Assembly: GCA_026954325.1 (NCBI GenBank)
Contig: JAIXKK010000212.1
Span: 8,228 to 44,772, forward strand
Length of the DNA: 36,545 nucleotides
Source: Bryobacterales bacterium
GTDB lineage: Bacteria; Acidobacteriota; Terriglobia; Bryobacterales; Bryobacteraceae
Direction: 5' to 3'
A model generated the notes under the pieces. The model was not told where the DNA came from and made no database searches. It saw only the letters and a program-made list of their open reading frames with translations. The position numbers and the translations under genes are program-made. This document shows, one piece after another, positions 13,732 through 23,060 of this stretch. Each line of letters opens with the position of its first letter. Position 1 is the stretch's first letter.

Positions 13732-16143
13732 ATGAGACACACGAACCGAACCCGATATACTCTGTTCGCCGCGGCTACGGCGGCATCGTTGTTAACAATC
13801 TGGCCGGGTTTTCGCGTGGAGGCGAAACCCGGGGCGGCGGGGCCGGCGGATGGCTCCGGGGCTTTGACGGTGATAGACCGGGACGGCAGACCCGGCCCTC
13901 CCTGTCCGCTGAAGCGGACGGATGTCAAGGCGGAGATCAGCGGCTTTGTTTCGCGGGTCACCGTGACGCAGAACTTCGAGAATCCGCTGAACGAGAAGAT
14001 TGAGGCGATCTACACCTTTCCTTTGCCCCAGAATTCGGCCGTGGACGGCATGACGATGTTCGTCGGGGACCGGACGATCAAGGGCCGGATCAAGCCGCGG
14101 GAGGAAGCGCGGGCGATCTATGACGCGGCGCGAAATTCCGGTCGCACGGCGTCGCTGCTGGAGCAGGAACGGCCGAACATCTTCACCCAGTCGGTGGCCA
14201 ACATCCGGCCGGGGGAGAAGGTGAAGATTGTGATCAGTTATGTGGAGACGCTGAAGTACGAGGCGGGGACCTACGAATTTGTATTCCCGATGGTGGTGGG
14301 GCCGCGCTACATTCCGGGCAGGCAGGCGATCGGGCGGCAGGGCGGAGGATGGTCTCCGGACACCAACCGCGTTCCTGACGCTTCGCGCATCACGCCGCCG
14401 GTGACGCCTCCGGGCACTCGGGCGGGGCATGACATCACGGTGGAGGTTGCGCTCGATGCGGGTGTGCCGATTGATGGTCTGAAATGCACGTCGCACGAGG
14501 TGGCGGCGGAGCGGCCTGACGCGCGGCATGCTGTCGTGAGGCTGAAGAACCTGGCGGTAATTCCGAACAAAGACTTCATTCTCAAGTACGACGTGGCGGG
14601 CCGCAAGGTGGAGGATGCGGTGCTGACGCATCGCGATTCGCGGGGCGGATTCTTCAGCCTGATTCTACAGCCGCCGGAGCGGGTTACGGCGAGCGAGATC
14701 ACTCCCCGGGAACTGGTATTCGTGGTGGATACCTCGGGCTCGCAGATGGGCTTTCCGCTCGAGAAGTCGAAGGAGGTGATGCGCATGGCGCTCCAGAACA
14801 TGGACCCGCGGGACACCTTCAACGTCATCACGTTCGCCGGTGATACGAACATTCTGTTCCCGCAGCCTGTCGCGGCGAGCGCGGAGAATGTGGAGCGGGC
14901 GCGGCAGTTCCTCGAAGGGCGGCGCGGCGGCGGGGGGACGGAAATGATGAAGGCGATCCGCGCCGCGCTCGAGCCGACGCGCAGCCAGGATCATCTGCGC
15001 GTGGCGGCGTTCCTGACCGACGGGTATGTCGGCAATGACATGGAGATTATTGGAGAGATCAAGAAGTATACGAATGCGCGGGTGTTCAGCTTCGGCATCG
15101 GCAATTCGGTGAACCGGTTTCTGCTGGATAAGATGGCGGAGTTCGGTAGAGGGGAAGTGGAGTACGTGACGCTGGAGGCTGACGGACCGGCAGCGGCAAA
15201 GCGGTTTTTTGAGCGGATGCGGAATCCGCTGCTCACGGATATTCGCGTTGACTGGGGCGGATTACAGGTGGAGGATGTGTATCCGAAGCGAATTCCGGAT
15301 CTGTTTGCCGCGAAGCCGCTGGTGATCCATGGGCGGTATAACGCGGCCGGCAAAGGAACGGTGCGCATCTACGGTAAGAGCGCGGGGCGGGATTTTGTAC
15401 GGAACATCCAGGTGGACCTGCCTTCGAACGAGCCGCGTCATGACACGCTGGCCTCCTTGTGGGCGCGCACGAAGATTGATGATCTGATGGGGCAGGATTT
15501 CCGCGGGATTCAGAACGGGAGTCTGCCGGATAGCCCGCGGAATCAGATTACGAAACTTGGCCTCGATTACCGGCTGATGACACAGTTCACGGCGTTTGTG
15601 GCTGTGGAAGAGAAGACAGTGAACGAAGGCGGGCAACCGCGGCGAATTGAGGTTCCCGTGGAGATGCCCGATGGCGTCAGCTATGAGGGTGTGTTCGGCG
15701 ACCGGGAGCAGGCGGGAGTAATGATGCCGCGGGCGGCGCGGATGCCCGTGGGGAACCGGTCGGCGGGTGTGATTGGCGGAGTGATCGGCGGGTACGCGCA
15801 GAACGCGCCCGTGGCGCCGCCTCCGCCGGCGCACAAGAACAAGGGGGAAACGGAGCAGGACCAGGCGCGCCGTCCGGAACCCAAAGCCGCGGCAAAACTA
15901 CATCCGGATGTTGCAGCGGCATTGCAGGGCGCGAAGGCTCGGTTTGTGAGCAACGGCAAGGCGGAAGTGAAGGTGTACCTCACGAATCTGAGCCCTGCCG
16001 CGACGCAGGCTCTGAAGGCTCTTGGCTTCGAAGTTCTGCGGCAGGAGACAGGTGAGCAGGCTGTGATCGGACGGGTGAGTCTCGACAAGATCGAGGCGAT
16101 CGCCAGGCTTCCCGTGGTTCGTTACATCTCGCCGAAGGAGTAG
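13732..16143 (+). CDS. Secreted VIT and vWA domain protein
   Basis: An 803-residue protein with a hydrophobic leader. After it comes a VIT domain (about residues 60-190: NPLNEKIEAIYTFPLPQNSAV, IKPREEARAIYDAA, EQERPNIFTQSVANI), as in inter-alpha-trypsin inhibitor proteins. A von Willebrand A domain follows with the metal-binding MIDAS motif VVDTSGS at D333. About residues 680-730 are low-complexity (GVIGGVIGG, a short proline run, then charged residues), and the last ~75 residues form a small separate domain ending in VVRYISPKE. The start at 13732 has GAGGA six bases upstream. VIT/vWA proteins are mostly surface or secreted adhesion or assembly proteins; the ligand here is unknown. Confidence 0.85.
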   Translation: MRHTNRTRYTLFAAATAASLLTIWPGFRVEAKPGAAGPADGSGALTVIDRDGRPGPPCPLKRTDVKAEISGFVSRVTVTQNFENPLNEKIEAIYTFPLPQNSAVDGMTMFVGDRTIKGRIKPREEARAIYDAARNSGRTASLLEQERPNIFTQSVANIRPGEKVKIVISYVETLKYEAGTYEFVFPMVVGPRYIPGRQAIGRQGGGWSPDTNRVPDASRITPPVTPPGTRAGHDITVEVALDAGVPIDGLKCTSHEVAAERPDARHAVVRLKNLAVIPNKDFILKYDVAGRKVEDAVLTHRDSRGGFFSLILQPPERVTASEITPRELVFVVDTSGSQMGFPLEKSKEVMRMALQNMDPRDTFNVITFAGDTNILFPQPVAASAENVERARQFLEGRRGGGGTEMMKAIRAALEPTRSQDHLRVAAFLTDGYVGNDMEIIGEIKKYTNARVFSFGIGNSVNRFLLDKMAEFGRGEVEYVTLEADGPAAAKRFFERMRNPLLTDIRVDWGGLQVEDVYPKRIPDLFAAKPLVIHGRYNAAGKGTVRIYGKSAGRDFVRNIQVDLPSNEPRHDTLASLWARTKIDDLMGQDFRGIQNGSLPDSPRNQITKLGLDYRLMTQFTAFVAVEEKTVNEGGQPRRIEVPVEMPDGVSYEGVFGDREQAGVMMPRAARMPVGNRSAGVIGGVIGGYAQNAPVAPPPPAHKNKGETEQDQARRPEPKAAAKLHPDVAAALQGAKARFVSNGKAEVKVYLTNLSPAATQALKALGFEVLRQETGEQAVIGRVSLDKIEAIARLPVVRYISPKE

Positions 16144-16169
16144 GCTGCGAGTGTGTTACGCTTTTCTCC

Positions 16170-16904
16170 GTGCTGAACGATAAAGTTGCAATTATCACGG
16201 GCGCCGCCGCTGGGATTGGAGAAGCGACGGCGCTCTTTTTCGCGGAACTGGGAGCGAAGGTGGTGGTTCTCGACCGGGACGGGGTAGGGGCACGGCATGT
16301 GGCGGCGCGGATTGGCGACGCGGCGATGGCCGTGGAGGCGGACATGCGCGACCGCACCCGGCTTGCCGCGGCGGTGGAGGCGACGCTGGAGCGGTTTTCA
16401 CGGATCGACATTCTGATCAACAACGCCGGGGTCTATCCGCGTATGCCGTTTCTCGAGTTGACCGAAGAACAGTGGAGCGACATGCAGGATGTCAATCTGG
16501 CGGGAACATTTCGCATGTCCCAGCTTGTGGCTGCCCACATGGTGAAACAGAAGACGGGGAAGATCGTCAATATCTCTTCGGTGACGTTTTTCCTCGGCGC
16601 CAGGCTGTTGAGCCATTATGTGGCGGCCAAGGGCGGGGTGATCGGGTTGACGCGCGTCATGGCGAAGGAATTAGGGGATTACAATATTCATGTCAACTGT
16701 ATCACCCCGGGCGCGGTCCAGACGGCGTCGGAGAAGTTCTTTGTGACGGAAGAGCAGAGCAGGGAATTCCTCACCATGCAGAGCCTGAGGCGGCGTCTGC
16801 AACCGGTTGATATCGCGCGGGTGTGCGCGTTTCTCGCCGGCCCGTTGAGCGATGGCATGACGGGGCAGACGGTGAATGTGGACGGCGGATGGGCGCTGTA
16901 CTGA
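16170..16904 (+). CDS. SDR-family oxidoreductase, first of a pair
   Basis: A 244-residue classical short-chain dehydrogenase. The NAD(P) loop is TGAAAGIGEA near the N-terminus, NNAG is present, the catalytic Ser lies in NISSVTF and the Y-x3-K is YVAAK. The acidic residue after strand two (VVLDRDG) suggests NAD preference. The end VNVDGGW is typical. It starts at GTG 16170, with no good ribosome site, 26 nt after the VIT/vWA gene. The next SDR begins one base after its stop, so the two are co-translated. The pair probably does linked sugar, polyol or acid oxidations, but the substrate cannot be read from sequence. Confidence 0.85.
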   Translation: MLNDKVAIITGAAAGIGEATALFFAELGAKVVVLDRDGVGARHVAARIGDAAMAVEADMRDRTRLAAAVEATLERFSRIDILINNAGVYPRMPFLELTEEQWSDMQDVNLAGTFRMSQLVAAHMVKQKTGKIVNISSVTFFLGARLLSHYVAAKGGVIGLTRVMAKELGDYNIHVNCITPGAVQTASEKFFVTEEQSREFLTMQSLRRRLQPVDIARVCAFLAGPLSDGMTGQTVNVDGGWALY

Positions 16905-16905
16905 C

Positions 16906-17592
16906 ATGGGGAAACTGAACGGGAAAGTGATTGTGGTGACCGGCGCGGCTTCCGGAATCGGGCTGGCGACGGCGGACCTGTGCGCGGCGGAAGGAGCTGA
17001 AGTAATTCTCCTCGACCGGCACAACTGCGACGTGGCGGACGCCGATGCCGTGGATGCCGCGTTTCGCGGCGTGGAGAGGGTGGACGGTTTGGTGACCGCG
17101 GCGGGAATCGCGGTGCGCCATCCGCTGGCGGACCAGGATGAAGCCGGGTGGGACGCGGTGATGGATGTGAACCTCAAGGGTTCGTACCTATGCGCGAAGC
17201 ACGCCATTCCGCGGATGCCGTCCGGAGGCAGCATCGTGTACATTTCCTCGGCCGTGGCGCTGATCGGGGTTCGCAACCGGGCTGCCTACACGGCGACCAA
17301 GGGGGCGCTGGTAGCGCTGACCCGGAACATGGCTCTTGATTACGCCTCGCGGGGGATCCGGGTGAACTGCATCTGTCCCGGCTTCGCCCGGACCGGCCTT
17401 ACGCGGCCCATATTCGGGGATCCCGAGCGCAAGGCGAAGATCGAGGCGATGCATCCATTGGGACGCATGGGCGAGGCGGAGGATATCGCCAAAGCGGCTC
17501 TGTTTCTGCTCTCGGACGACGCTTCGTGGATCACCGGAATCGCTTTGCCGGTGGACGGGGGATTCAGCGCCGGCCATCAGCACGATGTGTAG
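16906..17592 (+). CDS. SDR-family oxidoreductase, second of a pair
   Basis: A 228-residue classical short-chain dehydrogenase: nucleotide loop TGAASGIGLA, catalytic Ser in YISSAVA, Y-x3-K as YTATK, C-terminal PVDGGFSAG. It is shorter than usual because the segment after LLDRHNCDVAD, which normally holds the full second strand region, is compact. The similarity to 2-keto-3-deoxy-L-fuconate or related sugar-acid dehydrogenases is possible but not certain. ATG at 16906 follows the upstream stop by one base. Its last 29 bases overlap the 3' end of the convergent endonuclease IV gene. Confidence 0.85.
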   Translation: MGKLNGKVIVVTGAASGIGLATADLCAAEGAEVILLDRHNCDVADADAVDAAFRGVERVDGLVTAAGIAVRHPLADQDEAGWDAVMDVNLKGSYLCAKHAIPRMPSGGSIVYISSAVALIGVRNRAAYTATKGALVALTRNMALDYASRGIRVNCICPGFARTGLTRPIFGDPERKAKIEAMHPLGRMGEAEDIAKAALFLLSDDASWITGIALPVDGGFSAGHQHDV

Positions 17593-18451
17593 CGGCGAGC
17601 CGCCGCAGGGTGTTGAGGTTTCGCAATTCGTCGCCTTCGTCATCCACGGGGGTTTCAAGGAGGAACGCCTTGCCGTCGAGCAGAGGGTGACGGAGAATCC
17701 GCCGGAAGGCCGCCTTGCCGATGTAGCCTTCGCCGATGTGCTGATGCCGGTCGCGGCGGGAGCCGAGGGAAAATTTCGAATCGTTGGCGTGGATGACGGG
17801 GACGTTCGCTAAGCCGAGGCATGCCTCCGCGCGGCGGAGGGTCTCTTCCAGTCCTTCCGCGGTGGCGATGTCATATCCGGCGGCCAGCAGATGGCAGGTG
17901 TCCAGACAATAGCCGAGCCTCAGGCTGGTGGTTGCGGCCGAGCGGCGGGCCAGTTCGGCGAGTTCCTCCAGGCGCCGGCCCAAGGCGTTGCCCTGCCCGG
18001 CCGTGCATTCGAGCAGAAGGGTGACCTGGTCCACAGGGAGGTTTTCGGCAGCTTCCGCAAGCGAGGCAGCGAAGACATCCATTGCGGAATCGATGGCCTG
18101 GCCACGCCAGCTTCCGGGATGGGCCACGAGATACTCCGCGCCGATGGCAATGGCGCGCCGCCATTCACCGCGAAATGAGGCGATGGACTTGCGGCGCACG
18201 CCGGGACTGGCGGCGGCGAGGTTGATGAGGTAGTTGCCGTGAATGACCAGAGGGTGGAGGCCGTATTGCCGTCTTAGCCCTCTGAAGCGGGCGACATCGG
18301 AGGGGTCGGGGGAAGATGCGCGCCACATGCGGGGACTCGAGGAGAAGATCTGAAGAGTGGCGGCGCTCAATTCGTGCGCCCGTTCCGCGGCGGCGGCAAG
18401 GGACCCGGCGATGGAGACGTGGAGACCGATTCGAACTGGCAACCCAATCAT
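17564..18451 (-). CDS. nfo: Endonuclease IV (AP endonuclease)
   Basis: A 295-residue DNA repair enzyme that cuts 5' to abasic sites using a three-zinc site. Metal ligands are visible in the usual order: His in VIHGNYLIN, Glu in LLLECTAGQGNALG, Asp and His in YCLDTCHLLAAGYD, His in VIHANDSK, Asp and His in RRDRHQHIGEG, and Glu in FLLETP. The length fits the family (about 280). Start at 18451 (MIGLPVRIG) gives the expected N-terminus; a start at 18484 adds 11 residues that look non-conserved. Neither has a strong ribosome site. It is divergent from the YceI gene at 18506, so a short shared promoter region lies at about 18452-18505. Its 3' end overlaps the SDR gene by 29 nt. Confidence 0.92.
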   Translation of the reverse strand: MIGLPVRIGLHVSIAGSLAAAAERAHELSAATLQIFSSSPRMWRASSPDPSDVARFRGLRRQYGLHPLVIHGNYLINLAAASPGVRRKSIASFRGEWRRAIAIGAEYLVAHPGSWRGQAIDSAMDVFAASLAEAAENLPVDQVTLLLECTAGQGNALGRRLEELAELARRSAATTSLRLGYCLDTCHLLAAGYDIATAEGLEETLRRAEACLGLANVPVIHANDSKFSLGSRRDRHQHIGEGYIGKAAFRRILRHPLLDGKAFLLETPVDDEGDELRNLNTLRRLAATHRADGRR

Positions 18452-18505
18452 ATTCCCACAAAGGATGGGGATATTGAGAACCATAAAAGGTAATATGAGA
18501 GAGGT

Positions 18506-19081
18506 ATGATTCCCGTGCTCTTATTCCTTGCCGCCACCGCCCTCCTGGCCGAGCCTGTCGAATACAAGATCGTTTCCGGCGGGGGAAACATGATCACTCT
18601 TGAAGTGCAGAAGACCGGAATGATGAAGGGGAAGGCGCACCATTTTGAATTTCCGAACTTTCAAGGCAGACTGGTTTACGATTCGCAGGCCCCCGCGAAT
18701 TCCAAGGTCGAGTTGAAGATCGAGGCTACGAGCATGGCCTGTCACGACACCTGGGTCAGTCCGAAGGATCTTCAGAAGATCATGGACACGGCACTCAGCG
18801 ACATGCTCCTGGTAAGGCAATACCCGGAGATGCGATTCACTTCGACGAAGGTGACGCCACATGGCGGCAGCCACTTTCAGGTGGACGGTGTGCTGACCAT
18901 TCGCGGGATCGCCAAGCCCATCACGATCGCCGCCACATTGCAGCCCGCGGGTATGGCGATCGAGGGCAGGAGCGTGTTCAAGATGACCAGCTACGACATG
19001 AAGCCGCCCAGCGCGTTGTTAGGCGCCATCGGCACGAAGGACGACATGACCGCCAGCTTTCACGTGACTGCTTCGAAGTGA
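18506..19081 (+). CDS. YceI-family periplasmic protein
   Basis: A 191-residue secreted protein with signal peptide MIPVLLFLAATALLAEP. The body matches the YceI lipocalin-like fold that binds isoprenoid lipids: KMTSYDMKPPSALL near the end, VDGVLTIRGIAKPITIAATL, and DTALSDMLLVRQYPEMRF are the family's typical blocks. GAGAGAGGT precedes the ATG. Likely periplasmic; a role in isoprenoid storage or acid stress is known for some members but not shown here. Confidence 0.85.
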   Translation: MIPVLLFLAATALLAEPVEYKIVSGGGNMITLEVQKTGMMKGKAHHFEFPNFQGRLVYDSQAPANSKVELKIEATSMACHDTWVSPKDLQKIMDTALSDMLLVRQYPEMRFTSTKVTPHGGSHFQVDGVLTIRGIAKPITIAATLQPAGMAIEGRSVFKMTSYDMKPPSALLGAIGTKDDMTASFHVTASK

Positions 19082-19132
19082 CCGGTTCGCGTTCGGCCAC
19101 TCCCGTTGCGCGGCGCGAGAGATTGAGCCTTG

Positions 19133-21052
19133 CTATTTGCCGGGACGCGGGCCGTAGAGCGGGACGGGGCGTCCCAGTTCGTAGGCTCCGAGGTCGGGCG
19201 CGTTTCCGGTGAAATCGTCGTTCACGTTCGGCAGGCGCACGCCCGCGTCGATAGCTTTGCCGCCGGGGTTGAGGGTGAAGTTCAGGTCCCGGGCGTGGTA
19301 GATGGCGTGGGGCCTGGCGGCGTCAGGCGGCTTGAGATTTTGAAACACGTCGTAATCCACTTCGATGCCGTGTGCTTCCTGTCCGGCGGCCTGACGCAAT
19401 TCCGTCAGGGAGGCGAAGGGTTTCGGACGGGCTTTGTCGAGGGTGTAGTCACGAAGCTTTCCCTCGGCCGGTGATTTCCAAAGGAACTGGTCCCTGGCCT
19501 TTGGGTTCAGGCGGTAGCCGTTGTAGTCGTAAGTCGAGTAGGCGGTGGCGTTCGAGAAGCGGAAGACCGCGCGGCCGGGCGCATCAATGCCGAGGAACAG
19601 GTTGTTCCGGAAGAGGACGTTCGAAAAGATGTCGCCGGGCAGAGCTTCCGAGATGATCGTGTTATGGTACAGCACCATGCCCGCGGGCTTGACGTTGAAC
19701 TTGAGGCCGCAGCCAGTCGGCACATGATAGAGGACGTTGCGGATGTAGTAGGCCGGGCCGCCGTAGACAGGCTGGGCGCTCAGTCCGCACTGCGCCGCAT
19801 TCACGCCGCGGTTGCGCAGGATGCGGATATTGTGTACGCCGCCATCGGCTTCGATGAAGTCATCCGCCATGAGATGGATATCGTTGTTGTAGAAGTCAAT
19901 GGAGGTTGCGCGGTGATTCTCATCGGCATCCGGTGAGCCGTGCGTGCAGACGTCGATCCCGTCATGAAAATAGGCGATGTAGTTGTGCGCCACGACGTGG
20001 CCGGAGCCATAGACCTTGATGGCGTAGTAACTCTTCAGCCGGTTGCCGCCGTAGATGCCCGGGCTGTACCAGCCGAGGAGCCGGTAATGGTCGTCGCGGC
20101 CGAGCAGCACATTGTCGGCGATATAGAAATCCTGGGAGCCCGCGTACTGGGCGTTGATGCCGATGCCCACGTCTTCCAGGCGGCAGTTGCGGACGGTGAG
20201 TCCCTTTGCGCCCAGCACGTCCTTGAGGCCCGCCTGAAAGGCGATGTCGGCGTTGCGGATGGTGAGGCCTTCAAAGATGTGGTAATCGGCGGCCATCAGG
20301 TTGAACAGCTCATGGGCGCCGTCTCCGTCGAAGATCACCTCTCCGTCCCCGGCGGCGCGGATGACAATGGGCCGGTCTGGTGTGCCTTTGGCGGTGAGGA
20401 CGTAGGTACCATCGAAATCGAGGCCGAGCGCGCCGGAGTATTTGAAACGGTCGCCTTTGTAGAGGCCCGCGTGGATCAGGATGATGTCGCCCGGGTGGAC
20501 TCTTCTTTCGCTGAGGACGGCCCAATCGCCATGGCCGGAGCCGAAATATGCCTCCTTGAGCCCGAGGAAGGAGGGCTCCTGCTTCGGAGCCTTCCAGCCG
20601 GGCGGATAGACGTGAAGGACACGGCCGCCCTGGGCTGCCTTCGGCTCGCCGCGGGTGCGGACCTTGGCGGTCTGGACGGCCTCGCCGCGGACGCCGTCCG
20701 GATCGCGCATCTGGAAGCGGGCTTCGTATTCGGTGTCGGGTTCGAGATCTAGAATGCTGCCCGCGAACATGTCCGGGGTGGTGTAATCGAGACCGAGGTC
20801 GGGCCGAGTCACTTTCTCGCCGCCCAGGCGGAAGAGGGGCATCCCTTGTTTCCAGGTCTGCTCGCCCGCCTTGCGGTAGCTCACCTCGACAACGGCGTTG
20901 CGGTTGTCATCGCCGGTGATTTGCCACTCGAAGCCGAGGCAGATCAGCGTGGGGCGTTCGACGACGAATTTTCCCGGCGTGACACTGTCCGCCGCCGGGA
21001 GGAGGGAGATTGTCAGGAAGAACAGGCTTCCGAGTCGCGCGAGTGCAAACAT
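19133..21052 (-). CDS. Secreted right-handed beta-helix protein
   Basis: A 639-residue protein with signal peptide MFALARLGSLFFLTISLLPAA. Residues about 25-135 look like a fibronectin-type III module (VVEVSYRKAGEQTW, LEPDTEYEARFQMRDPDG). The main part is a parallel beta-helix with repeated short strands and Asn ladders (FEGLTIRNADIAF, LTVRNCRLEDVGIG, FYIADNVLL, VVAHNYIAYFHDGIDV, IRILRNRGVN, FRNNLFLG). This fold is shared by pectate-lyase-like and polysaccharide-acting proteins. The catalytic class is not clear; no lyase signature was identified. It follows the CBM9-like gene by 13 nt on the same strand and is the last gene of a three-gene unit begun by the SelA-like gene at 23008. Confidence 0.8.
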   Translation of the reverse strand: MFALARLGSLFFLTISLLPAADSVTPGKFVVERPTLICLGFEWQITGDDNRNAVVEVSYRKAGEQTWKQGMPLFRLGGEKVTRPDLGLDYTTPDMFAGSILDLEPDTEYEARFQMRDPDGVRGEAVQTAKVRTRGEPKAAQGGRVLHVYPPGWKAPKQEPSFLGLKEAYFGSGHGDWAVLSERRVHPGDIILIHAGLYKGDRFKYSGALGLDFDGTYVLTAKGTPDRPIVIRAAGDGEVIFDGDGAHELFNLMAADYHIFEGLTIRNADIAFQAGLKDVLGAKGLTVRNCRLEDVGIGINAQYAGSQDFYIADNVLLGRDDHYRLLGWYSPGIYGGNRLKSYYAIKVYGSGHVVAHNYIAYFHDGIDVCTHGSPDADENHRATSIDFYNNDIHLMADDFIEADGGVHNIRILRNRGVNAAQCGLSAQPVYGGPAYYIRNVLYHVPTGCGLKFNVKPAGMVLYHNTIISEALPGDIFSNVLFRNNLFLGIDAPGRAVFRFSNATAYSTYDYNGYRLNPKARDQFLWKSPAEGKLRDYTLDKARPKPFASLTELRQAAGQEAHGIEVDYDVFQNLKPPDAARPHAIYHARDLNFTLNPGGKAIDAGVRLPNVNDDFTGNAPDLGAYELGRPVPLYGPRPGK

Positions 21053-21065
21053 GACAGGCAGCCGA

Positions 21066-21791
21066 TCACCGGCCCGGCGGGCGGTTCACAAAACGCACCC
21101 ATCCGAAGGCTTCCGGCACGTGGAAACTCGGCTTCGGTGTAGTCACGGGCGACCAGGTGCTGTATTGCGCGTCTGTCTTACCGCCGGCGCGGTTCAGGTT
21201 GAGCCGCCAGGTGTCGCCATCGTGCGGCGGGGTGTGTGCGGCGTCCTTGGCGAAGTTCCGGAAGGGAATGGCGATTTCGAGAATCCAGTGGTCGTCATCA
21301 GGCGATTCGTTCTTCACGGGGAGGCCATGGTAGGAGGTGCGGTAGCGCACGCCTTCGGGCTCGGAATTTTTCGGACCCGTGTACCAATCCGCATGAATGA
21401 AGTTCAGCATCGTCCCGATCACATTAATCTCGAAGCCGTAGTAATTTCGTATCTTTTCGGGGTTCGGACTGATAAAAAGCTCCGCGCTGTCATCGAGCGA
21501 CACCGGACCGTGGCGCTCCACTACCTTGGCGGAGATATGTTTGTCATGGCAGTAGAAACCGGCGTAGAGATTCTCGTCATCCCAAAGCAGCTTGACGACG
21601 GTGGGCTCCTTGGCCCCTTCTTTCCACCAGTTGAAGTGAAAGTCCCCGGCGGCGGGGGCTTGGCGCCACGCAGCCTCGTCCAGTTTTCCGTCGATAATGA
21701 TGGGCGACGAGGCACGGTGGATATCGTAGTGTGGCGGCGATTGGGCGCTCCCAGAGGCCGCGGGTAGTAACAGGAGTAGGAGTCTGTACAT
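21066..21791 (-). CDS. CBM9-like secreted carbohydrate-binding protein
   Basis: A 241-residue protein with a signal peptide (MYRLLLLLLPAASGSAQ). The fold marks of the family-9 carbohydrate-binding domain are visible: IDGKLDEAAWRQAP at the start, VKLLWDDENLYAGFYCHD, DDSAELFISP, and WILEIAIPF. Here the protein consists of this domain alone, so it likely binds glycans or heme-like ligands outside the cytoplasm without a fused enzyme. Its start lies 5 nt after the stop of the SelA-like gene and its end lies 13 nt before the beta-helix gene. Confidence 0.8.
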   Translation of the reverse strand: MYRLLLLLLPAASGSAQSPPHYDIHRASSPIIIDGKLDEAAWRQAPAAGDFHFNWWKEGAKEPTVVKLLWDDENLYAGFYCHDKHISAKVVERHGPVSLDDSAELFISPNPEKIRNYYGFEINVIGTMLNFIHADWYTGPKNSEPEGVRYRTSYHGLPVKNESPDDDHWILEIAIPFRNFAKDAAHTPPHDGDTWRLNLNRAGGKTDAQYSTWSPVTTPKPSFHVPEAFGWVRFVNRPPGR

Positions 21792-21796
21792 GAGGT

Positions 21797-23008
21797 TCAG
21801 CTTTTCGCCTTTTCGCTGAGAATCTCGTGAATGCGGCGGGCGACAATCACCTCCTCGCCCGCCTGCAACTCGTTAGCGAAGATACCAAGACCCTTCCATG
21901 CCGGCTCGTAGCGCGCCATGTCGGCGGCGGCGATCGATGGCTCGCCATCCTGCAGGCGTTTCACCATATCCTTCACCGAGAGGCCGAGCCTCGTCTCGTC
22001 CCATTGCACGGAGAGCCTGGGGGAATGGCTTGGGTCGAGGTTGGGGATGAATTCCGTCTTGACGGTCGGGATGCCCGATACATGGCCGGCCACGCGGGAG
22101 AGCATTTCTTCGCGATGCCGCCGCTCGGCGGCCTCGTCTTTACGCAGCGCGACCTCGACAGCGGTAACCAGACCGGCGATCTCCTCCTTGCCCACCTTCG
22201 CAATGCGGGCCAGGTGGCTGTTTGGCGAACTGTTCGCATAGGCGGCTTCTATCAACGTCTTACGGCCCAACAGCATGCCGCTGCATTGGGGCCCGCGCAG
22301 TTCCTTGCCCCCACTGAAGGCCACCAGGTCGGCTCCCATCTTGATGAACTTGCGCATATTGTCAGCGGGCGGGATTTCCGCGGCGGCATCAAGGATGAGA
22401 GGAACGCCGGCGGAATGCGCGATGGAGATCATCTCCGCCAGGTCCACCTTACCGCCCGGAAGGCCATGGCTGATCACCATCGCCAGGGCGGCCGTCTTCC
22501 CGTTGATGGAGCGGCGTACGTCATCCGCCGTGACGGCTTCCACCAGTTGCACGCCCACCATGCGGAACGCATGATCGTAGCCGTTGCGGTGCGCCTTCTG
22601 AATGACGATTTCGGTTTTCATGCCGGTGAGATCAGGGAGCCGGTTCATTTTGACGGGGTCGGCTCCGGCTGTAACGGCGCAGGTAGCGAGACAGAGCGCG
22701 GCGGCAGCGCCGCAGGTGACGAAGCCCGATTCCGCGCCCGTCAGCTCGGCCAACCGCTCGCCGGCCTTTTTCTGAAGTTCGTGAATGGAAACGAAGTGGC
22801 GCGAGGCATCGTCCATGGCCCGCTTCACTTCCGGATGAAGAATGGAGCCTCCGAGCGTGGTTACGGTGCCGTAAGCGTTGATGACCGTGCGGACGCCGAG
22901 GCGCGAGTAGACCGATGGCGCCGGCGGACCGGCCGCCTGGGCAGTCCGCGCAGCCAAAGGCAAGCCCGCCGAGTACAGCATCCCGCGGCGGGTGAGACGT
23001 TTTTGCAT
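21797..23008 (-). CDS. SelA-like PLP enzyme with Tat leader (copy A)
   Basis: A 403-residue PLP-dependent enzyme of the SelA/D-glucosaminate-6-phosphate ammonia-lyase fold. INAYGTVTTLGGS near the N-terminus and FSGGKELRGPQCSG, with the likely PLP lysine at about K235, are the key marks. It is not a canonical selenocysteine synthase, which has a longer N-terminus. The start at 23008 gives MQKRLTRRGMLYSAGLPLAARTAQA, which has a twin-arginine pattern and a hydrophobic stretch ending in AxA. This suggests export of a folded PLP enzyme. It is a close paralogue of the gene at 24429-25625. It precedes CBM9-like and beta-helix genes in a tight operon, so a role on extracellular amino sugars is possible but inferred. 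Confidence 0.8.
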   Translation of the reverse strand: MQKRLTRRGMLYSAGLPLAARTAQAAGPPAPSVYSRLGVRTVINAYGTVTTLGGSILHPEVKRAMDDASRHFVSIHELQKKAGERLAELTGAESGFVTCGAAAALCLATCAVTAGADPVKMNRLPDLTGMKTEIVIQKAHRNGYDHAFRMVGVQLVEAVTADDVRRSINGKTAALAMVISHGLPGGKVDLAEMISIAHSAGVPLILDAAAEIPPADNMRKFIKMGADLVAFSGGKELRGPQCSGMLLGRKTLIEAAYANSSPNSHLARIAKVGKEEIAGLVTAVEVALRKDEAAERRHREEMLSRVAGHVSGIPTVKTEFIPNLDPSHSPRLSVQWDETRLGLSVKDMVKRLQDGEPSIAAADMARYEPAWKGLGIFANELQAGEEVIVARRIHEILSEKAKS

Positions 23009-23060
23009 GGCACGATCATAACACCCGTCACGCGGAGCGGGGCGCGCTACCATAACACGC

